Positions 1 to 9,918 of a DNA stretch of 64,000 bases are shown in pieces; within the stretch, counting starts at the first letter, position 1, and every line of letters starts with the position of its first letter. The stretch comes from Nematopogon swammerdamellus (lineage: Eukaryota > Arthropoda > Insecta > Lepidoptera > Adelidae), in NCBI GenBank assembly GCA_946902875.1, contig OX336348.1, forward strand, positions 15,401,741 to 15,465,740, given 5' to 3'. A model generated the notes under the pieces. It made no database searches, had not been told where the DNA came from, and saw only the letters and a program-made list of their open reading frames with translations. The translations under genes and the position numbers were made by a program.

Positions 1-1066
1 ATATATTCGGTGGTATCAGTGTAACACAACTTGATATTACTACCATATAGAGGCTTCATTACAGAATAATGGAAATTATATAAATGAGTCTTGGCCAATT
101 CTAAGACGGTGAACCTGATATAAATAGGTCTGTCCAAAACTATTCCAGTCGGGTGCAGCTGAATAGCGGCCAAATTTTCAGAAAATACAGAGATGTTTTT
201 GAAGTTACGTCGAGAAATCAATTTACCTGCTCCGAGAACATTGTTGGGCAGATTTGTATGGTCTCTCCATACATTTGCTAACTTCACATCGACTTGATTG
301 CGTTTATTTTCAATTGTCTTTCCAAATATTGCATTATTATATAAATTCAAGTTGTCCTTTTCAAATTCTGACTTAATTTGTTTGCGTAGAGAAGTGTTTG
401 TTTAAATGTAAGCACCCTGTGAATTTTTTTTAAACTAAACCGTTATGTATACAAGCTTTCAAATGAATATAATGAATAACGTATTTGTTCTTGTTGTATA
501 GACTTGCAATGAGTTTATTATTTGTACCATTAATAGGGGTGAATTTCTAAGGAGTAAAAGGCAAATCTGCATGAGCGTCGTGGAGATATTCCGGATAATC
601 CATGTCGACTTCCAGAATATATACTACGTCTGAGTCATCGGCCACATCGCAAACATTAAATTTCTCAACTTCATTCGCGCCCAGAAATCGAAAGTTTGCT
701 ATAGCCAATTTCCTCTTCATTACAAAACCGTACAAGTTATTGCAATCTAAATACACCAGGAAAGACGTTCTTTCGTTTTTATCATAATCTGATAAATATC
801 CTATTTTTTGAAACGGCGTTTATTTGCCTTGTCATACCGCAGTACACTTTGGGCGAGACCTCCGTGAACGCCTTTTTCTAAACATTCATATATTTCCAAA
901 TCTGAAACTAGTTCTAGTTTTACTTTTGTGTACAACAACATTGCGTCCCAGCTTAAACCTCGTGATGTAATATAATAAGCTGGATCAAGTTTGTAAAATT
1001 CTAAACTCATCTCTCGAAAATTTTCAAATATGTTACACTGCAAAAGTACGTCAGATTTTAGGTAGA
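1..1066 (-). pseudogene. Polinton/Maverick-type family B DNA polymerase, palm-thumb remnant
   Basis: This is the C-terminal part of a protein-primed family B DNA polymerase, the replicase of Polinton/Maverick elements. Read leftwards, the frames give a segment with DVLLQCNIFENFREM and GLSWDAML, then YLDCNNLYG (motif A region, about 735-755). Next come LPFTPING..NKLIASLYNK and HNGLVLKKIHRVLTFKQT (about 420-570), then NNAIFGKTIENKRN (about 320) and CYTDTTEY at the window edge. The last motif is normally YTDTDS, so the second catalytic aspartate appears replaced by threonine. Frames shift near 410, 545 and 760-800. The N-terminal exonuclease part lies at 7499-7833 on the same strand, separated by nested insertions. 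No other Polinton gene (integrase, capsid, ATPase) was seen, and the gene continues beyond position 1. It is a decayed relic. Confidence 0.85.
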
Positions 1067-1067
1067 G

Positions 1068-1096
1068 GTTTTTTTTTTTATTGACAGCGCGACATA
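1068..1096 (-). mobile_element. LINE-A 3' terminus with poly(A), inserted in polB
   Basis: On the minus strand this short piece reads ATATGTCGCGCTGTCAAT followed by A residues. It matches the 3' end of the LINE-A copy at 11937-11965. Its poly(A) abuts the polymerase reading frame at 1067, so LINE-A inserted into the polymerase gene. The rest of this copy resumes at 5469, on the far side of a DNA element. Confidence 0.7.
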
Positions 1097-1130
1097 TCGA
1101 CGGTGGAAATTTGAAAAGCTATAAGGGACA
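1097..1130 (+). repeat. Left terminal inverted repeat of the 4.4 kb element
   Basis: It begins TCGACGGTGGAAATTT and is mirrored at 5435-5468. Similarity is lost after the AAGGGAC segment. Confidence 0.65.
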
Positions 1131-1139
1131 AAGTACCAA

Positions 1140-2505
1140 CTTTACAGGAGAAGCGATCAAAGTTTAAAAAAAAATCTGTGCTTGCCATGATTAATCACAG
1201 AGTTTCACAACTGACTTTAAAATTTTATTTATAAGTCCTCTTTCTAACTAAATCTGTCATGTAGTTGTATTTTTACCCGTTTATGAGATAAAGCCGAAAA
1301 TGTCCTTTATGCACACGCCTAATTTTGAGCATGTCAGCCTTACGACAATTGCTCATAATTGTGAACATTTTATAATGTGGTAAAGGGACAATAATTGTGC
1401 ACCTTTTTAACCGACTTCCAAAAAAGGAGGAGGTTCTCAATTCGTCTGTATGTTTTTTTTTTTTTTTTTTTTGTATGTTTGTTACGCGATTTCTCCGTCA
1501 ATTGAGGGCCGATTCAAAAAATTCTTTTTTTGTTAGTTAGGTCATACTTCCGAGGTGGTCCCGTTTCAATTTTATAGAAATTGGTTCAGTGGTTTTTGAA
1601 AAATCAGCATAATACTATGGTGTGTGGTTACCTTCAGCAAAACTTGTGATGTGGTCGTTTTCGGCAATTTTCAGTTTGATAAATTAGTATGGTGTGTGGT
1701 TACCTTCAGCAAAACTTTTGTGATGTGGACTTATTCAGCAATTTGCAGTCTGACACATATGGCGAATAATTCTGTACCACTTCAATCGATTTCGATTATT
1801 CGATTTAGATTATTCTTTTTTATGTAATATTACTAATAATATTACTAAAAAGAATGAAATAAAAACTGTTTTAAAAAATATTAAACCGATTTCCAAAAAA
1901 CAAAAAAAAAAGAACTAAAAAGTATTAAATACCTAATATTTTGAAATTTTCTCTGTCCTGTTGAAATACATGAATCGATATACTAGTGATACATATTCGG
2001 ACCCTTGTTTCATGAATATTCTAAATTTGAAATTTTTTATCTTTTCCGACCGGCCAGGTGCGCTTAATTTATTATGGTACGAGTACCATCGAGCTGGTCT
2101 GATGATGGAGACAGAAGGTGGCCATAGGAACTCCTAAACTACACATGATAAACCCATCGTGTTTGGGCTCGTTGCATTTGTCTTCACGAGCAATTTACTT
2201 TAGACCTAAGAGATTCTCAATTCGACGGTATGTTTTCTTTTTTTGGATGTTTGTTACGCGATTACTCCGTCAAAATTGTGGGCCGATTTTGAAAATTCTT
2301 TTTTTTTTTTTATTTGAAAGGGGATAACCCTGAGGTTGTTGAAGTGAAAACTTCTTTAGCGGCGCTTGCCACTTTTTTAGGTGGGTAAAAAATGTATAAT
2401 TCGCGACATCGCGTCAGCGTCATTTTTAAAATGAAACCTTAAGTCATTGCATTAAGGGTTAAGTTAGAGTGGCACGGGGACGAATTGAAATCAAATGTAA
2501 AATCA
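1140..2505. repeat. AT-rich gene-free stretch with dispersed repeat copies
   Basis: No coding gene is apparent. Around 1410-1520 and again around 2210-2300 there is a recurring segment (ACCGACTTCC, AGGAGGTTCTCAATTCG, a T run, TTTGTTACGCGAT). This looks like the end of a dispersed non-autonomous element. A 65-base segment containing GTGTGGTTACCTTCAGCAAA is duplicated at 1620 and 1695. Short open frames here are in low-complexity sequence and are not called as genes. Confidence 0.5.
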
Positions 2506-2509
2506 AGGG

Positions 2510-2655
2510 ACCTACAGTTTTACGAGGAATCCGAACCTCGGTCAGCCTCCAACGGTCAGCGGTCACCCATCCAAGAACTGACCGCACCCAGCGTTGCTTA
2601 AAATTCAATAGCGACAGTTGACTTTCTGCACCACTGAGCTATCAAGGCTGACGTG
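2510..2655 (-). mobile_element. SINE head fragment (tRNA/5S chimera), copy 1
   Basis: On the minus strand it carries TAGCTCAGTGGTGCAG (tRNA A-box type), then TTAAGCAACGCTGGG and GGATGGGTGACCGC (5S rRNA internal promoter type), then GAGGTTCGGATTCC (B-box type). It matches the head of the SINE at 15332 but is followed by a different body (towards 2460). It is either truncated or from a related family. Confidence 0.7.
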
Positions 2656-3246
2656 GTCCTATTTTAATTGGGTCAAGATCGGATTGGAAAACGAGGCGGA
2701 ATCGCGAGACCGAAGGCCGAGCGATTCCGCCGAGTACATCAATAGCAAAAAATTACTAAAAAAAAAACTGAAATAAAAAAAAAGTTTTAAAAAACATAAA
2801 ACCGACTTCCTAAAAAAAGTAAAACTAAAAAACTATTTAAAATAAAAATATAAAAACCGCCTTCAAAAATATATGAAATAAAAACCTAAAAAAAAAAAAC
2901 GAACCCTAGAGTAGAAGGCGGTGCTAAAGCAAGCAAAAATGATGCATGAAAGAAAACATGAGTGGATGATAATATCCTTTGTGATTTGTGTAGCCTTTTT
3001 AGCACCGCCTTCAACTCTAGGGTTCGTTTTCTTTTTAGGTTTTTATTTCATATATTTTTGAAGGCGGTTTTTATATTTTTATTTTAAATAGCTTTTTAGT
3101 TTTACTTTTTTTAGGAAGTCGGTTTAATGTTTTTTTTTAGACAGTTTTTTATTTCACAGTTTTTTTTAGTAATTTTTTGCTATTAATGTACTCGGCGGAA
3201 TCGCCTCGCTTTCCGATCCGACCTTGACCAAATTGAAATGGGACGA
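2653..3246. repeat. Fold-back (long inverted repeat), arms about 280 and 247 bp
   Basis: The left arm (2653-2934) and the right arm (3000-3246) are reverse complements with indels. Each contains GAGGCGGAATCGC, a poly(A/T)-rich part, GAAGTCGG, GAAGGCGG and CGAACCCTAGAG or its complement. About 65 bases of unique sequence form the loop. RNA or single-stranded DNA from this stretch would make one long hairpin. No coding capacity was seen. It is nested inside the 4.4 kb TIR element. Confidence 0.8.
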
Positions 3247-3960
3247 CACGGGAAGCACCAGCTTTCAAATAAAAACAGAAACATAGAAATCGGTTCACCC
3301 AGTCGAAAGTTCTGAGGTAACAAACATAAAAAAATACAGTCGAATTAAGAATCTCCTCCTTTTTTTGAAGTCGGTTCAAAATTAGGTTAACATTAATTTT
3401 AAGAATGCGCGAGGCGTAGCGACGTGTCTTCTAGAAAAAACAGAAAAACAGAAGGCGGCGTTCAATTTGAGGAATAATGGCCGATCGTCGTTCATGTAAC
3501 TATTATTAGATACAATCCCTTCTAATCCAATACGTAAAGAACAAATAGCACGACAAAAACTCTTTCTGCGTGATTTTAAACACGCTTATGTACGATCTAA
3601 CTGAGTGCTGTCTTTTCTTACCCATAAACTACGGAAGAAAAAGAACTATTTCGACTAATTTCGGGACTTAGAGAAACGATGCGGGCGCACTGGCAGTCTG
3701 TTTCCGGCCAATTATGGGTAGAACACGTTACTGAGAGAATGTATTTTAGTCTTCTCTCACTCTTAGTCGTTGAATAAAACATCATAGCTCTACAAAACCT
3801 TGGTTTTGTACAGTGTAAATGACAAAATTACGTTTACGAAAATGCTCAAATGGGAGTATAGGACAGTTATTTAAATTTTTCATGAAACTGTTTGTTGTAA
3901 CGTTCTTTCAATATTTCTTTTTCGTTCTCAAACGGCGTATAATAGTACAAAACAAAATAG
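3247..3960. other. Gene-free stretch, no recognisable feature
   Basis: This AT-rich sequence lies between two fold-backs. I see no gene, RNA or clear repeat in it, apart from short pieces resembling the adjacent hairpin arm. Confidence 0.4.
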
Positions 3961-3969
3961 TTTAGAATT

Positions 3970-5245
3970 GTCGTAAAGGACACACATAAAGGAGAATGGG
4001 CGTTTTGGTCTACCCCTCCTCTATCTGTGAGTATTATATCAATGGAAAGGTTGATTCATATAGAACATTTTTTAGTATGGCAGCCAACGTCAATTATTAG
4101 TACTTTAGGAGTTATATCACTTTAAAGTTTTATAAACATAGAACCTTATCATAGTGGTTGATCACTGATCAATGCGAGATTTGAATGCCCTGTGCATTCA
4201 AATCTCGCGGGTATTAACATTTTTCCTGCCTACCTACATGTCCTCCCAACCAAATTATTTCCTTTTCACCTACCCGTGGCTGGTGAAAAACTTCTACGAG
4301 ATCTTCATCAACCGGCGTCCGGGAACGACGAGCCGTACTCTCTCGCGTCGGAAAACGGACAATCAGCGAGCTTCTCCAAACCATTTTGAATACGCCGTGC
4401 GTATCTGTGCGCTCCCGCCGAGCCCAACGTCGCGTTTCGCGTGTTTGCGGTCGAGCGCACCCCCCGCGGCTGTTAGTGCGGTCGCGCCAGAGTCTCCGGC
4501 GAGTGCTACAGCCTCAACCCGGTGGGAACGGGAGAAGGAGCCGAACAAAGAAGCACAAAGAAGGTACCATTTTTCAGTTTTTCGCTTATATCTCGAAAAC
4601 GGTGCATCAGAGGAAAAACTGTTTAATTACGGAATAAGAGGAGATAAAATTCTCTACAACTTTGTTATACACACTTTCTACCAATTGTCGATCTTTGTCG
4701 AGATATAAGATCCGAAAGAAGGCCGCCTTCATTTGCAAATAAAAGCAATGTATGACAAAAAGAGATTTTTGCTTTTATTTGCAAATAAAATCGGCCTCTT
4801 TTCGGACCTTATATCTCGACAACGATTGAGAATTGGTAAAAAGTGTATACGTCAAAGTTGTAGAGAATTTTATCACCTTTTATTCTGTGATTGAACAGTT
4901 TTTCCTATGATGCTCCGTTTTCGAGATATAAGCGAAAAACCGAAAGATGAGACCTTCTTTGTGCTCCCCCCCTAGGCCGCACCCCCCTCTGGTGGGGACT
5001 TTTAGTATGTTTATCTCCTAACTAGTCAAAACAAAGTTCCGAAGTCAAACTTTCTGCTTTCGAGCTTTCCGGCTAGACCCCTTATTTGAGCATTCATATA
5101 CTCCACTATAACAATAGATGTTAGGTATGTTTGGACAAAATGGGTTTCTTGGAAAGACCTTTCGATTGATATATCATTCATTGTTAGAGGAGGGGTAGAT
5201 TTTTCCATACATTTTGGCCCATCCTCCTTTAAAACGTCCTTTACA
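3970..5245. repeat. Nested fold-back with a 200-bp inner hairpin
   Basis: The inner arms 4549-4748 and 4769-4964 are reverse complements. Shared segments include CACAAAGAAGG, TTTCGCTTATATCTCGAAAA, GAGAAT, TCGAGATATAAG and TTTGCAAATAAAAGCA, around a loop of about 20 bases. More divergent outer arms lie near 3970-4060 and 5150-5245 (TACCCCTCCTCT and GGTAGACCAAAAC-type segments). A GC-rich block (4380-4560) gives overlapping open frames on both strands, none of which resembles a known protein. Confidence 0.7.
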
Positions 5246-5434
5246 ACACAATTGTCATGCGAATTTATTTATATGTGCTTAACGCCTTTACATATTTAAA
5301 TTTATTGTTAAACTCTCAATTTTTTTTTCCATTGGCGTATCGGACACGTTTTAGGAGCTAGAGACGCGTGGATAGGACAAATCGGAAGAGATTATTTTTT
5401 TATGATGGCATTCTCATGTCATTTCCGCCAAAAG

Positions 5435-5468
5435 TGTCCCTTACAGCGTTTTAAATTTCCACCGTCGA
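5435..5468 (-). repeat. Right terminal inverted repeat of the 4.4 kb element
   Basis: It ends AAATTTCCACCGTCGA on the plus strand, the complement of the left end, and is followed by TA at 5469-5470. Confidence 0.65.
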
Positions 5469-5470
5469 TA

Positions 5471-6332
5471 TGGTGCCGAGCCACCCATAAGATGTCTAAC
5501 GACGCCCATGGACATTCGTTCGTATGCGGGGGTTGCGAATGCCATGCCGGCCCGACAGGTACCCATTCACGCCCTTCTTGAAGGAACCGAGACTGATTTG
5601 GGGGGAAATATATGGGCATGGAGAGCGTTCCAGAGTTTACCGGTTCTGTAGAGGAATGATCTGCAGAATCGATCGGTACGCATCCGCGGTAAGTGCAGCG
5701 TGTAGGAATGCAATCCCTGCCCAGTGCACGTGGTGCGAAGGTGGAAAGGGGACGCCGGGATCGCATTAAACAGCTCCTCCGAATACTCCCCATGGAATAA
5801 GCGATAGAACACACTTAGGGAGCCGACATCACTACGGTGTTGCAGTGGTTCAAGATCGCAGGACACTTCGGGATTACCCACTAGTCGCACAGCTCGTCGC
5901 TGGATTAAGTCCAGAGGCGCAAGCTGGTATTTAGCAGAGCCATCCCACAGTTTCGAGCAGTACTCTAAGCAGGACCTGATCTGCGATTTGTACAGAAGCA
6001 GCTTTTGGTCCGGCGTGAAGTACCGTCGCACCTTATTGAGTACGCCCAGCTTTTTAGAAGCCAGCTTGGCCTTCCCCTCGATATGGCGACGAAAGTTCAG
6101 GTCGTGCGACAGTTCGACTTCGAGAACCCCGAGGTGTTTGCTTAATTTAAGCGACGTGCCTTGGAATGAAGGAGCCGATGTGAACGCCGCTCTCTTCGCC
6201 ATGAACGCGCAAACTTGTGTCTTGGAAGGGTTGAACTCGACCAAATTACTACGGCCACATTCGTAAATAGAACGGAGTGTGTGTTCGAGCTCAGACACAA
6301 GTGGCGAAGCTCTTCTCATCCACAACATCCCT
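5471..6332 (-). mobile_element. LINE-A copy 1, CR1/Jockey-like, C-terminal ORF2 remnant
   Basis: About 260 residues of the RT thumb and C-terminal region of a LINE ORF2 are open on this strand. Features include LKLSKHLGVLEVELSHDLNF, GKAKLASKKLGVLN, LLLYKSQIRSCLEYCSKLW and DRFCRSFLYRTGKLWNAL, the usual CR1/Jockey-superfamily arrangement after the catalytic motifs. It is nearly the same family as 9919-11965. The copy is 5'-truncated where similarity begins near 6332. Its 3' end is displaced to 1068-1096 by the 4.4 kb TIR element. It is dead, because the palm domain is missing. Confidence 0.85.
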
Positions 6333-6434
6333 GTATCTGTATCATCCCAGGTCTGTATATAATTCAAAGTTTCTTACACCAAAAATGTGTCAGACATTCT
6401 GAGCATGATTATATTCACTTTGCGTAATGTGTTC

Positions 6435-6435
<1 letters not shown>

Positions 6436-6465
<30 letters not shown>

Positions 6466-7499
6466 CGTGTAAGCGTCCACTGCTGGACATACGCCTCTCC
6501 AATTTGCCTCCAGTCCTCCCGGCCTTCAGCGATACGGAACCACTGATTTCCGCCGGCGTACTTAATGTCGTCGTCCCACCTGGCGGGTGGTCTTCCCACA
6601 CTCCGTTTTCCTGTCCACGGCCGCCAGTGTAGGACACGGTTACTCCAAGGGTCATCGTCTCTTCGGCTAAAGTGCCCAGCCCACTGCCACTTGAGCTTAG
6701 CCACCCTTTGTCCAATATCGAATACTTTGGTGCGTCGGCAGATTGCCGCGTTACGCACCATATCACGTAGCGATATTCCCAGCATGGCTCGCTCCATTGC
6801 TCGCTGGGCAACTTTCAACCTTTGGACAACAGCGACCGTCAGAGTCCACGTTTCGCACCCGTACGTCATAACCGGGAAGACACACTGGTCATATATACGG
6901 GTCTTTAAATTTTGCGGAAGGTCAGACTTCAGGACGAATTTTAGTTTTCCAAAGGCAGCCCAACCCAGTTGAATTCGTCTCTCCACCTCCTTAAGCAGAC
7001 CTTGTCTACCAAGCCGCAGAATTTGACCGAGGTATACGTACTCTTCAACCTGTTCGATCACTTCTCCGCCAATAACAATTTGTCCTCCCGTCATAACCTC
7101 GGTCGCCATGACCTTGGTTTTTTCCCGGTTCATCTTCAGACCAACCTTCATCGACGCCGTATAAAGGTCTTCCAGCATGATCTGAAGCTGATCTCGGGAA
7201 TTTGACAGAAGAACAATGTCATCGGCGAAACGCAGATGACTGAGAAGATCTCTATTCACATTTATACACATGTTCTCCCACTCAAGCATCTTGAACACAT
7301 CTTCCAATGCGTTTGTGAAGAGCTTGGGTGAGATCACATCCCCCTGCCTTACACCAAGGAGGATGGGTTGAGTATTCTCGTGAAGCCTCACAGTCATCGT
7401 CGCGGACCAATACAGATTTCGGAGCACCTCGATGTAGTTGAGATGATGTTCCAGTAAGTCTGTTATAAAAATCTGAAATATTCGGTAACGTAGTCTCTT
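6436..7499 (-). mobile_element. RTE-clade LINE, 3' half of the reverse transcriptase
   Basis: One open frame (about 340 residues, 7502-6462) has RTE-type motifs: LLGVRQGDVISPKLFTNALE, HLRFADDIVLLSNS (motif C FADD intact), LKMNREKTKVM, YVYLGQ and the terminal WAGHFSRRDDDPW...GRPPARW block. The endonuclease and the first RT motifs are missing, so the copy is 5'-truncated. It abuts polymerase sequence at 7499. The 3' end has a (CAGT)n-type tail at 6436-6468, as expected for RTE elements, which end in short tandem repeats and not poly(A). Confidence 0.88.
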
Positions 7500-7833
7500 C
7501 ATTTGTCGAGCGAATCCATATAATCATATGGATAGACACCTTTTTGACGCAATAGGTTGAAAAGATCTGAATCATTAAATATCCGTTTGAAATGTTTGAA
7601 ATCATCACTTTTTAGGCTTTTACTGAGTTTGTCGAACCTTGAACTAAGAAATTTAAAAGAATCTATAAATTTCATTTGAGCAAACCGACCATCACCTAGT
7701 GGTAAAAATTTCGTAAAACTGATATAATTTTCTTTGTTCTTCGGTATTACTTTTATACGTCCTTCCGTATTTGCTAATTCAGTTATAAACAAGTGGCAAT
7801 CGTATCCCGACAAATTATGAAAAAATAGTTAGC
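7499..7833 (-). pseudogene. Polinton/Maverick-type PolB, exonuclease-region remnant
   Basis: The frame reads LFFHNLSGYDCHLF at its start (Exo II-type NLSGYD), continues through FIDSFKFLSSRFDKL and ends at GVYPYDYMDSLDK. This is the linker leading to the palm of Polinton/Maverick polymerases. The next expected block (DVLLQCNIFENF) appears at about 1060 on the same strand, so the 6.4 kb between is inserted. About 45 residues around the junction cannot be found. The upstream N-terminus is lost after 7833. Confidence 0.83.
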
Positions 7834-7837
7834 GATG

Positions 7838-8061
7838 ATTGTGGTATTTATCGATGAATAAAAGAGTTTTTTCTTGATTCCACTGTATTTAATCGATTAA
7901 CAAAACCACACAGACACAGAAAACGCAGGCGCGAAATAAATGCGCTCGCGACGGCGCTCGAGCTAGCGACTGACTTGTAATGTAACGGCGCTCGGGCGCT
8001 CGGCGCTCGCTATCGAGGTGCTCGGTTCGCTGTACTGACATCCCGAATATTCGACTTGTAA
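7838..8061 (-). other. Possible solo LTR-like segment (low confidence)
   Basis: On the minus strand the segment starts TGTTACAAGTCG and ends CCACAATCA, with AATAAA-type sequence within. No matching target duplication was found and no partner copy lies in the window. The call rests on terminal dinucleotides and size only. Confidence 0.2.
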
Positions 8062-8074
8062 CATGCTCACACCG

Positions 8075-8446
8075 AGCAAATGCTCATGTCAGTCGCCACC
8101 TTTAGAGTCGGCCTCCGGCCTCGCCCATAGTTACTTACTGTCTTCGAAAAAGTTTATCGTCTTCCTGAACGCAGCTCGGCCTTCGGCCTCGCCCTTTGTT
8201 GCTTACTTTCCTCGAGATGGATTATCGTCTTCCGGAACGCAGCTCGGCCTTCGGCCTCGCCCTTAGTTATTTATTTACTTCAAGAAGGTTTATAGTCTTC
8301 CTGAACGCTGTTCGGCCTTCGGCCTCGCCATCAGTTACTTGCTTTCTTCGAGACGGTTTATCGTTTACCTGAACCCAGCTCGCCCTTAGTTTCTTAATTT
8401 TTTCCTTTGAAATACGAATTTCACGCGAGCGAAAACGCGGGCAAAA
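8075..8446. repeat. 67-bp GC-rich tandem array (block 1)
   Basis: Five units of about 67 bases each contain GCTCGGCCTTCGGCCTCGCC followed by TTACTTACTTTCTTCGAGA and GTTTATCGTCTTCCTGAACG. The array ends in GAAATACGAATTTCACGCG and GCGGGCAAAAGCTAGT. The same family recurs at 26400-26463, 39191-39835, 58255-58435 and 63345-64000. The GGCC-TTC-GGCC core can form a small hairpin. Short open frames in it are artefacts. Confidence 0.85.
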
Positions 8447-8462
8447 GCTAGTATATAATATA

Positions 8463-8784
8463 TTTTTTTTTTCATGGAATCTGACACGGTTGGCTACATC
8501 ACCTACAACATCCGTGAAGTCAGCCCATAACACCGGATGAACTTGGTGCCACGTCAGTGCTTCCCTTCGGTCGTGTCGGCTACACTGAACTGGACGGAAA
8601 ACACAAACTATTTACATAGCTGTTTCGACCGACCTTTCATTCAGTGCGGTGGTACCAACCCGGGCGGGTTAAACCCTACCACCTAGTGATATAAGAAGGA
8701 AGTCATATCCCTTAGTCGCCTTTTACGACATACACGGGGAGAGATGCAGTGGGGCTATTCTTTTAAAGCACCGGCCCCACACTG
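8463..8784 (-). mobile_element. SINE with conserved core, copy in minus orientation
   Basis: The minus strand runs from a head containing AAAAGAATAGCCCCACTGC and TCGTAAAAGGCGACTAAGG, through the core GGTGGTAGGGTTTAACCCGC and GGTTGGTACCACCGCACTG, to a tail ending TGTCAGATTCCATG and a poly(A) (T run at 8463-8473). It is nearly identical to 20083-20390. The core and tail match the SINE at 15332, which has a different head. No coding potential is present. Confidence 0.8.
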
Positions 8785-8936
8785 TACAAAATAAATACGT
8801 ATTTCATTATGGACTATGGTACACATGTTAAAATTATAAAACAATAAAACCTAAACAAACAAAACCTGTAAAACGGCTCTGCAAATACTTTTTCACGAAG
8901 TTATAACCCCAAAATAATTTAAATAAAAAATAAGTT

Positions 8937-9396
8937 CAAAAACTAAAACCCGACTACTAAAAAATCACGCTCTAAAAAGTATGAAACAAGAAAATATTCT
9001 CATCTGAAGTTGTTATGTACAAACTATTCAATATTTTATCGTCTATTAAATAAACAACTTACAAGTAATATATTTTAATGTATTTAATAAATATTCATAG
9101 TGTTGTTCAGAGGATAGCCGTGGTCGTATGCCACCTACCCTAAACAAAACAATACATTCAAACAGTAGTAAGCGGTCATAAGCTTTAGGGCAAAGTGGCA
9201 TACGACCACGGCTATCCTCTGAACAACAGTATGAATATTTATTAAATACAACGAAATATATTACGTGTAAGTTGTTTATTTATTAGACGATAAAATATTG
9301 AATAGTATGTACATAACAATTTTAGATGAGAATATTTTCTTGTTTCATACTTTTTAGAGCGTGATTTTTCAGTAGTCGGGTTTTAGTTTTTATCAA
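8937..9396. repeat. Fold-back, arms about 200 bp
   Basis: The arms 8937-9136 and 9194-9396 are near-perfect reverse complements. Both contain AACCCGACTACT, CACGCTCTAAAAAGTATGAAAC, CAATATTTTATCGTCTA and GAGGATAGCCGTGGTCGTAT in mirrored order. The 57-base loop includes CATTCAAACAGTAGTAAGCGG. No coding capacity is visible, and it looks like a MITE-like fold-back element. Confidence 0.85.
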
Positions 9397-9511
9397 CCTC
9401 GGTAGCTCAGTGGTGCGATCGATCGACTGTCGGTCGTAATCATAAGCAAACCTGGGCGCGGTCAGTTCTCGGATGGGTGACCGCTTGACCGTTGGAGGCT
9501 GACATATTGAT
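9388..9511 (+). mobile_element. SINE head fragment (tRNA/5S chimera), copy 2
   Basis: The sequence has GGTAGCTCAGTGGTGCGA (A-box type), then ATAAGCAAACCTGGGCGCGG, TCAGTTCTCGGATGGGTGAC and CGTTGGAGGCTGAC. The middle closely follows the 5S rRNA internal control region. It ends at GGCTGAC without the B-box part, about 140 bases before the first muscle-gene exon. Confidence 0.7.
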
Positions 9512-9652
9512 GCTCTAAAAGTGGTAATCTTGATGGTGTTGGACTTAACGAGGATGTTTCTGATGTTGATAAGAATGTTATCAATATTGTGATCGTGATG
9601 ATGATGTTAATGATGACGTTGCTAACTACTACGATGACGATGTAAGTTCCAG

Positions 9653-9792
9653 TGAAACCTCTCATCGACCGCACGAACCTCGAGCCGCGCACGTGTATCC
9701 AGGGCGGCCCTATCGAAATCGACGTGAATGTGCAGGGAAAACCAGCGCCCACGGTGAAGTGGTTCAAGAAATGGAAGAAGGACGAGACTGAG
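9653..9792 (+). CDS. Twitchin/projectin-like muscle protein, exon (start of Ig domain)
   Basis: The exon encodes the A to C strand region of an I-set immunoglobulin domain: PLIDRTNLEPR, then PIEIDVNVQGKPAPTVKWFKK. This is the usual form in arthropod twitchin/projectin (Drosophila bent), the giant thick-filament protein built of Ig and Fn3 repeats. The acceptor is TTCCAG just before 9653. The exon starts with the last two bases of a split codon and ends in phase 0 at a GAG codon before a GT (GTTCGT, weaker than consensus). The frame joins exactly to the next exon across a 2.2 kb intron filled by a LINE. Family membership is clear; the choice among twitchin, projectin and other titin-like proteins is inference. 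Confidence 0.82.
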
Positions 9793-9918
9793 GTTCGTTG
9801 CATTTCTTAAACATAGGGATTTGGAAATATGATAGGCTCTCATCATGGATGCAGCAAGTGATGTCAGGAGAAATGGGTCAGGTTCTATAGAAATATGTTA
9901 TGTAAAATGTCCTTCTAG

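Larger units (their letters stand above)
1097..5468. mobile_element. 4.4 kb TIR DNA element without transposase, TA target duplication
   Basis: The left end (TCGACGGTGGAAATTT then AAGGGAC, 1097-1130) and the reverse complement of the right end (5435-5468) match over about 34 bases with roughly four mismatches. The flanks read GCGACA-TA at the left and TA-TGGTGCC at the right. The uninterrupted LINE-A copy near 11940 reads GCCATATGTCGC, which shows the empty site and a TA duplication; ATAT would also fit. TA duplication is typical of Tc1/mariner, but no transposase frame is visible. The interior holds a pyrimidine-rich dispersed repeat, a SINE-head fragment and two fold-backs. The family is unassigned; a non-autonomous element is the best description. 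Confidence 0.65.

Noticed and set aside
4172..4708. 178-codon plus-strand open frame
   Set aside because: It spans the GC-rich block and one arm of a fold-back, overlaps open frames on other strands and frames, and has no recognisable domain.
9653..9792. Minus-strand frames over the muscle exon (9462-9846)
   Set aside because: The plus strand has splice sites and family motifs; the minus frames are shadows.
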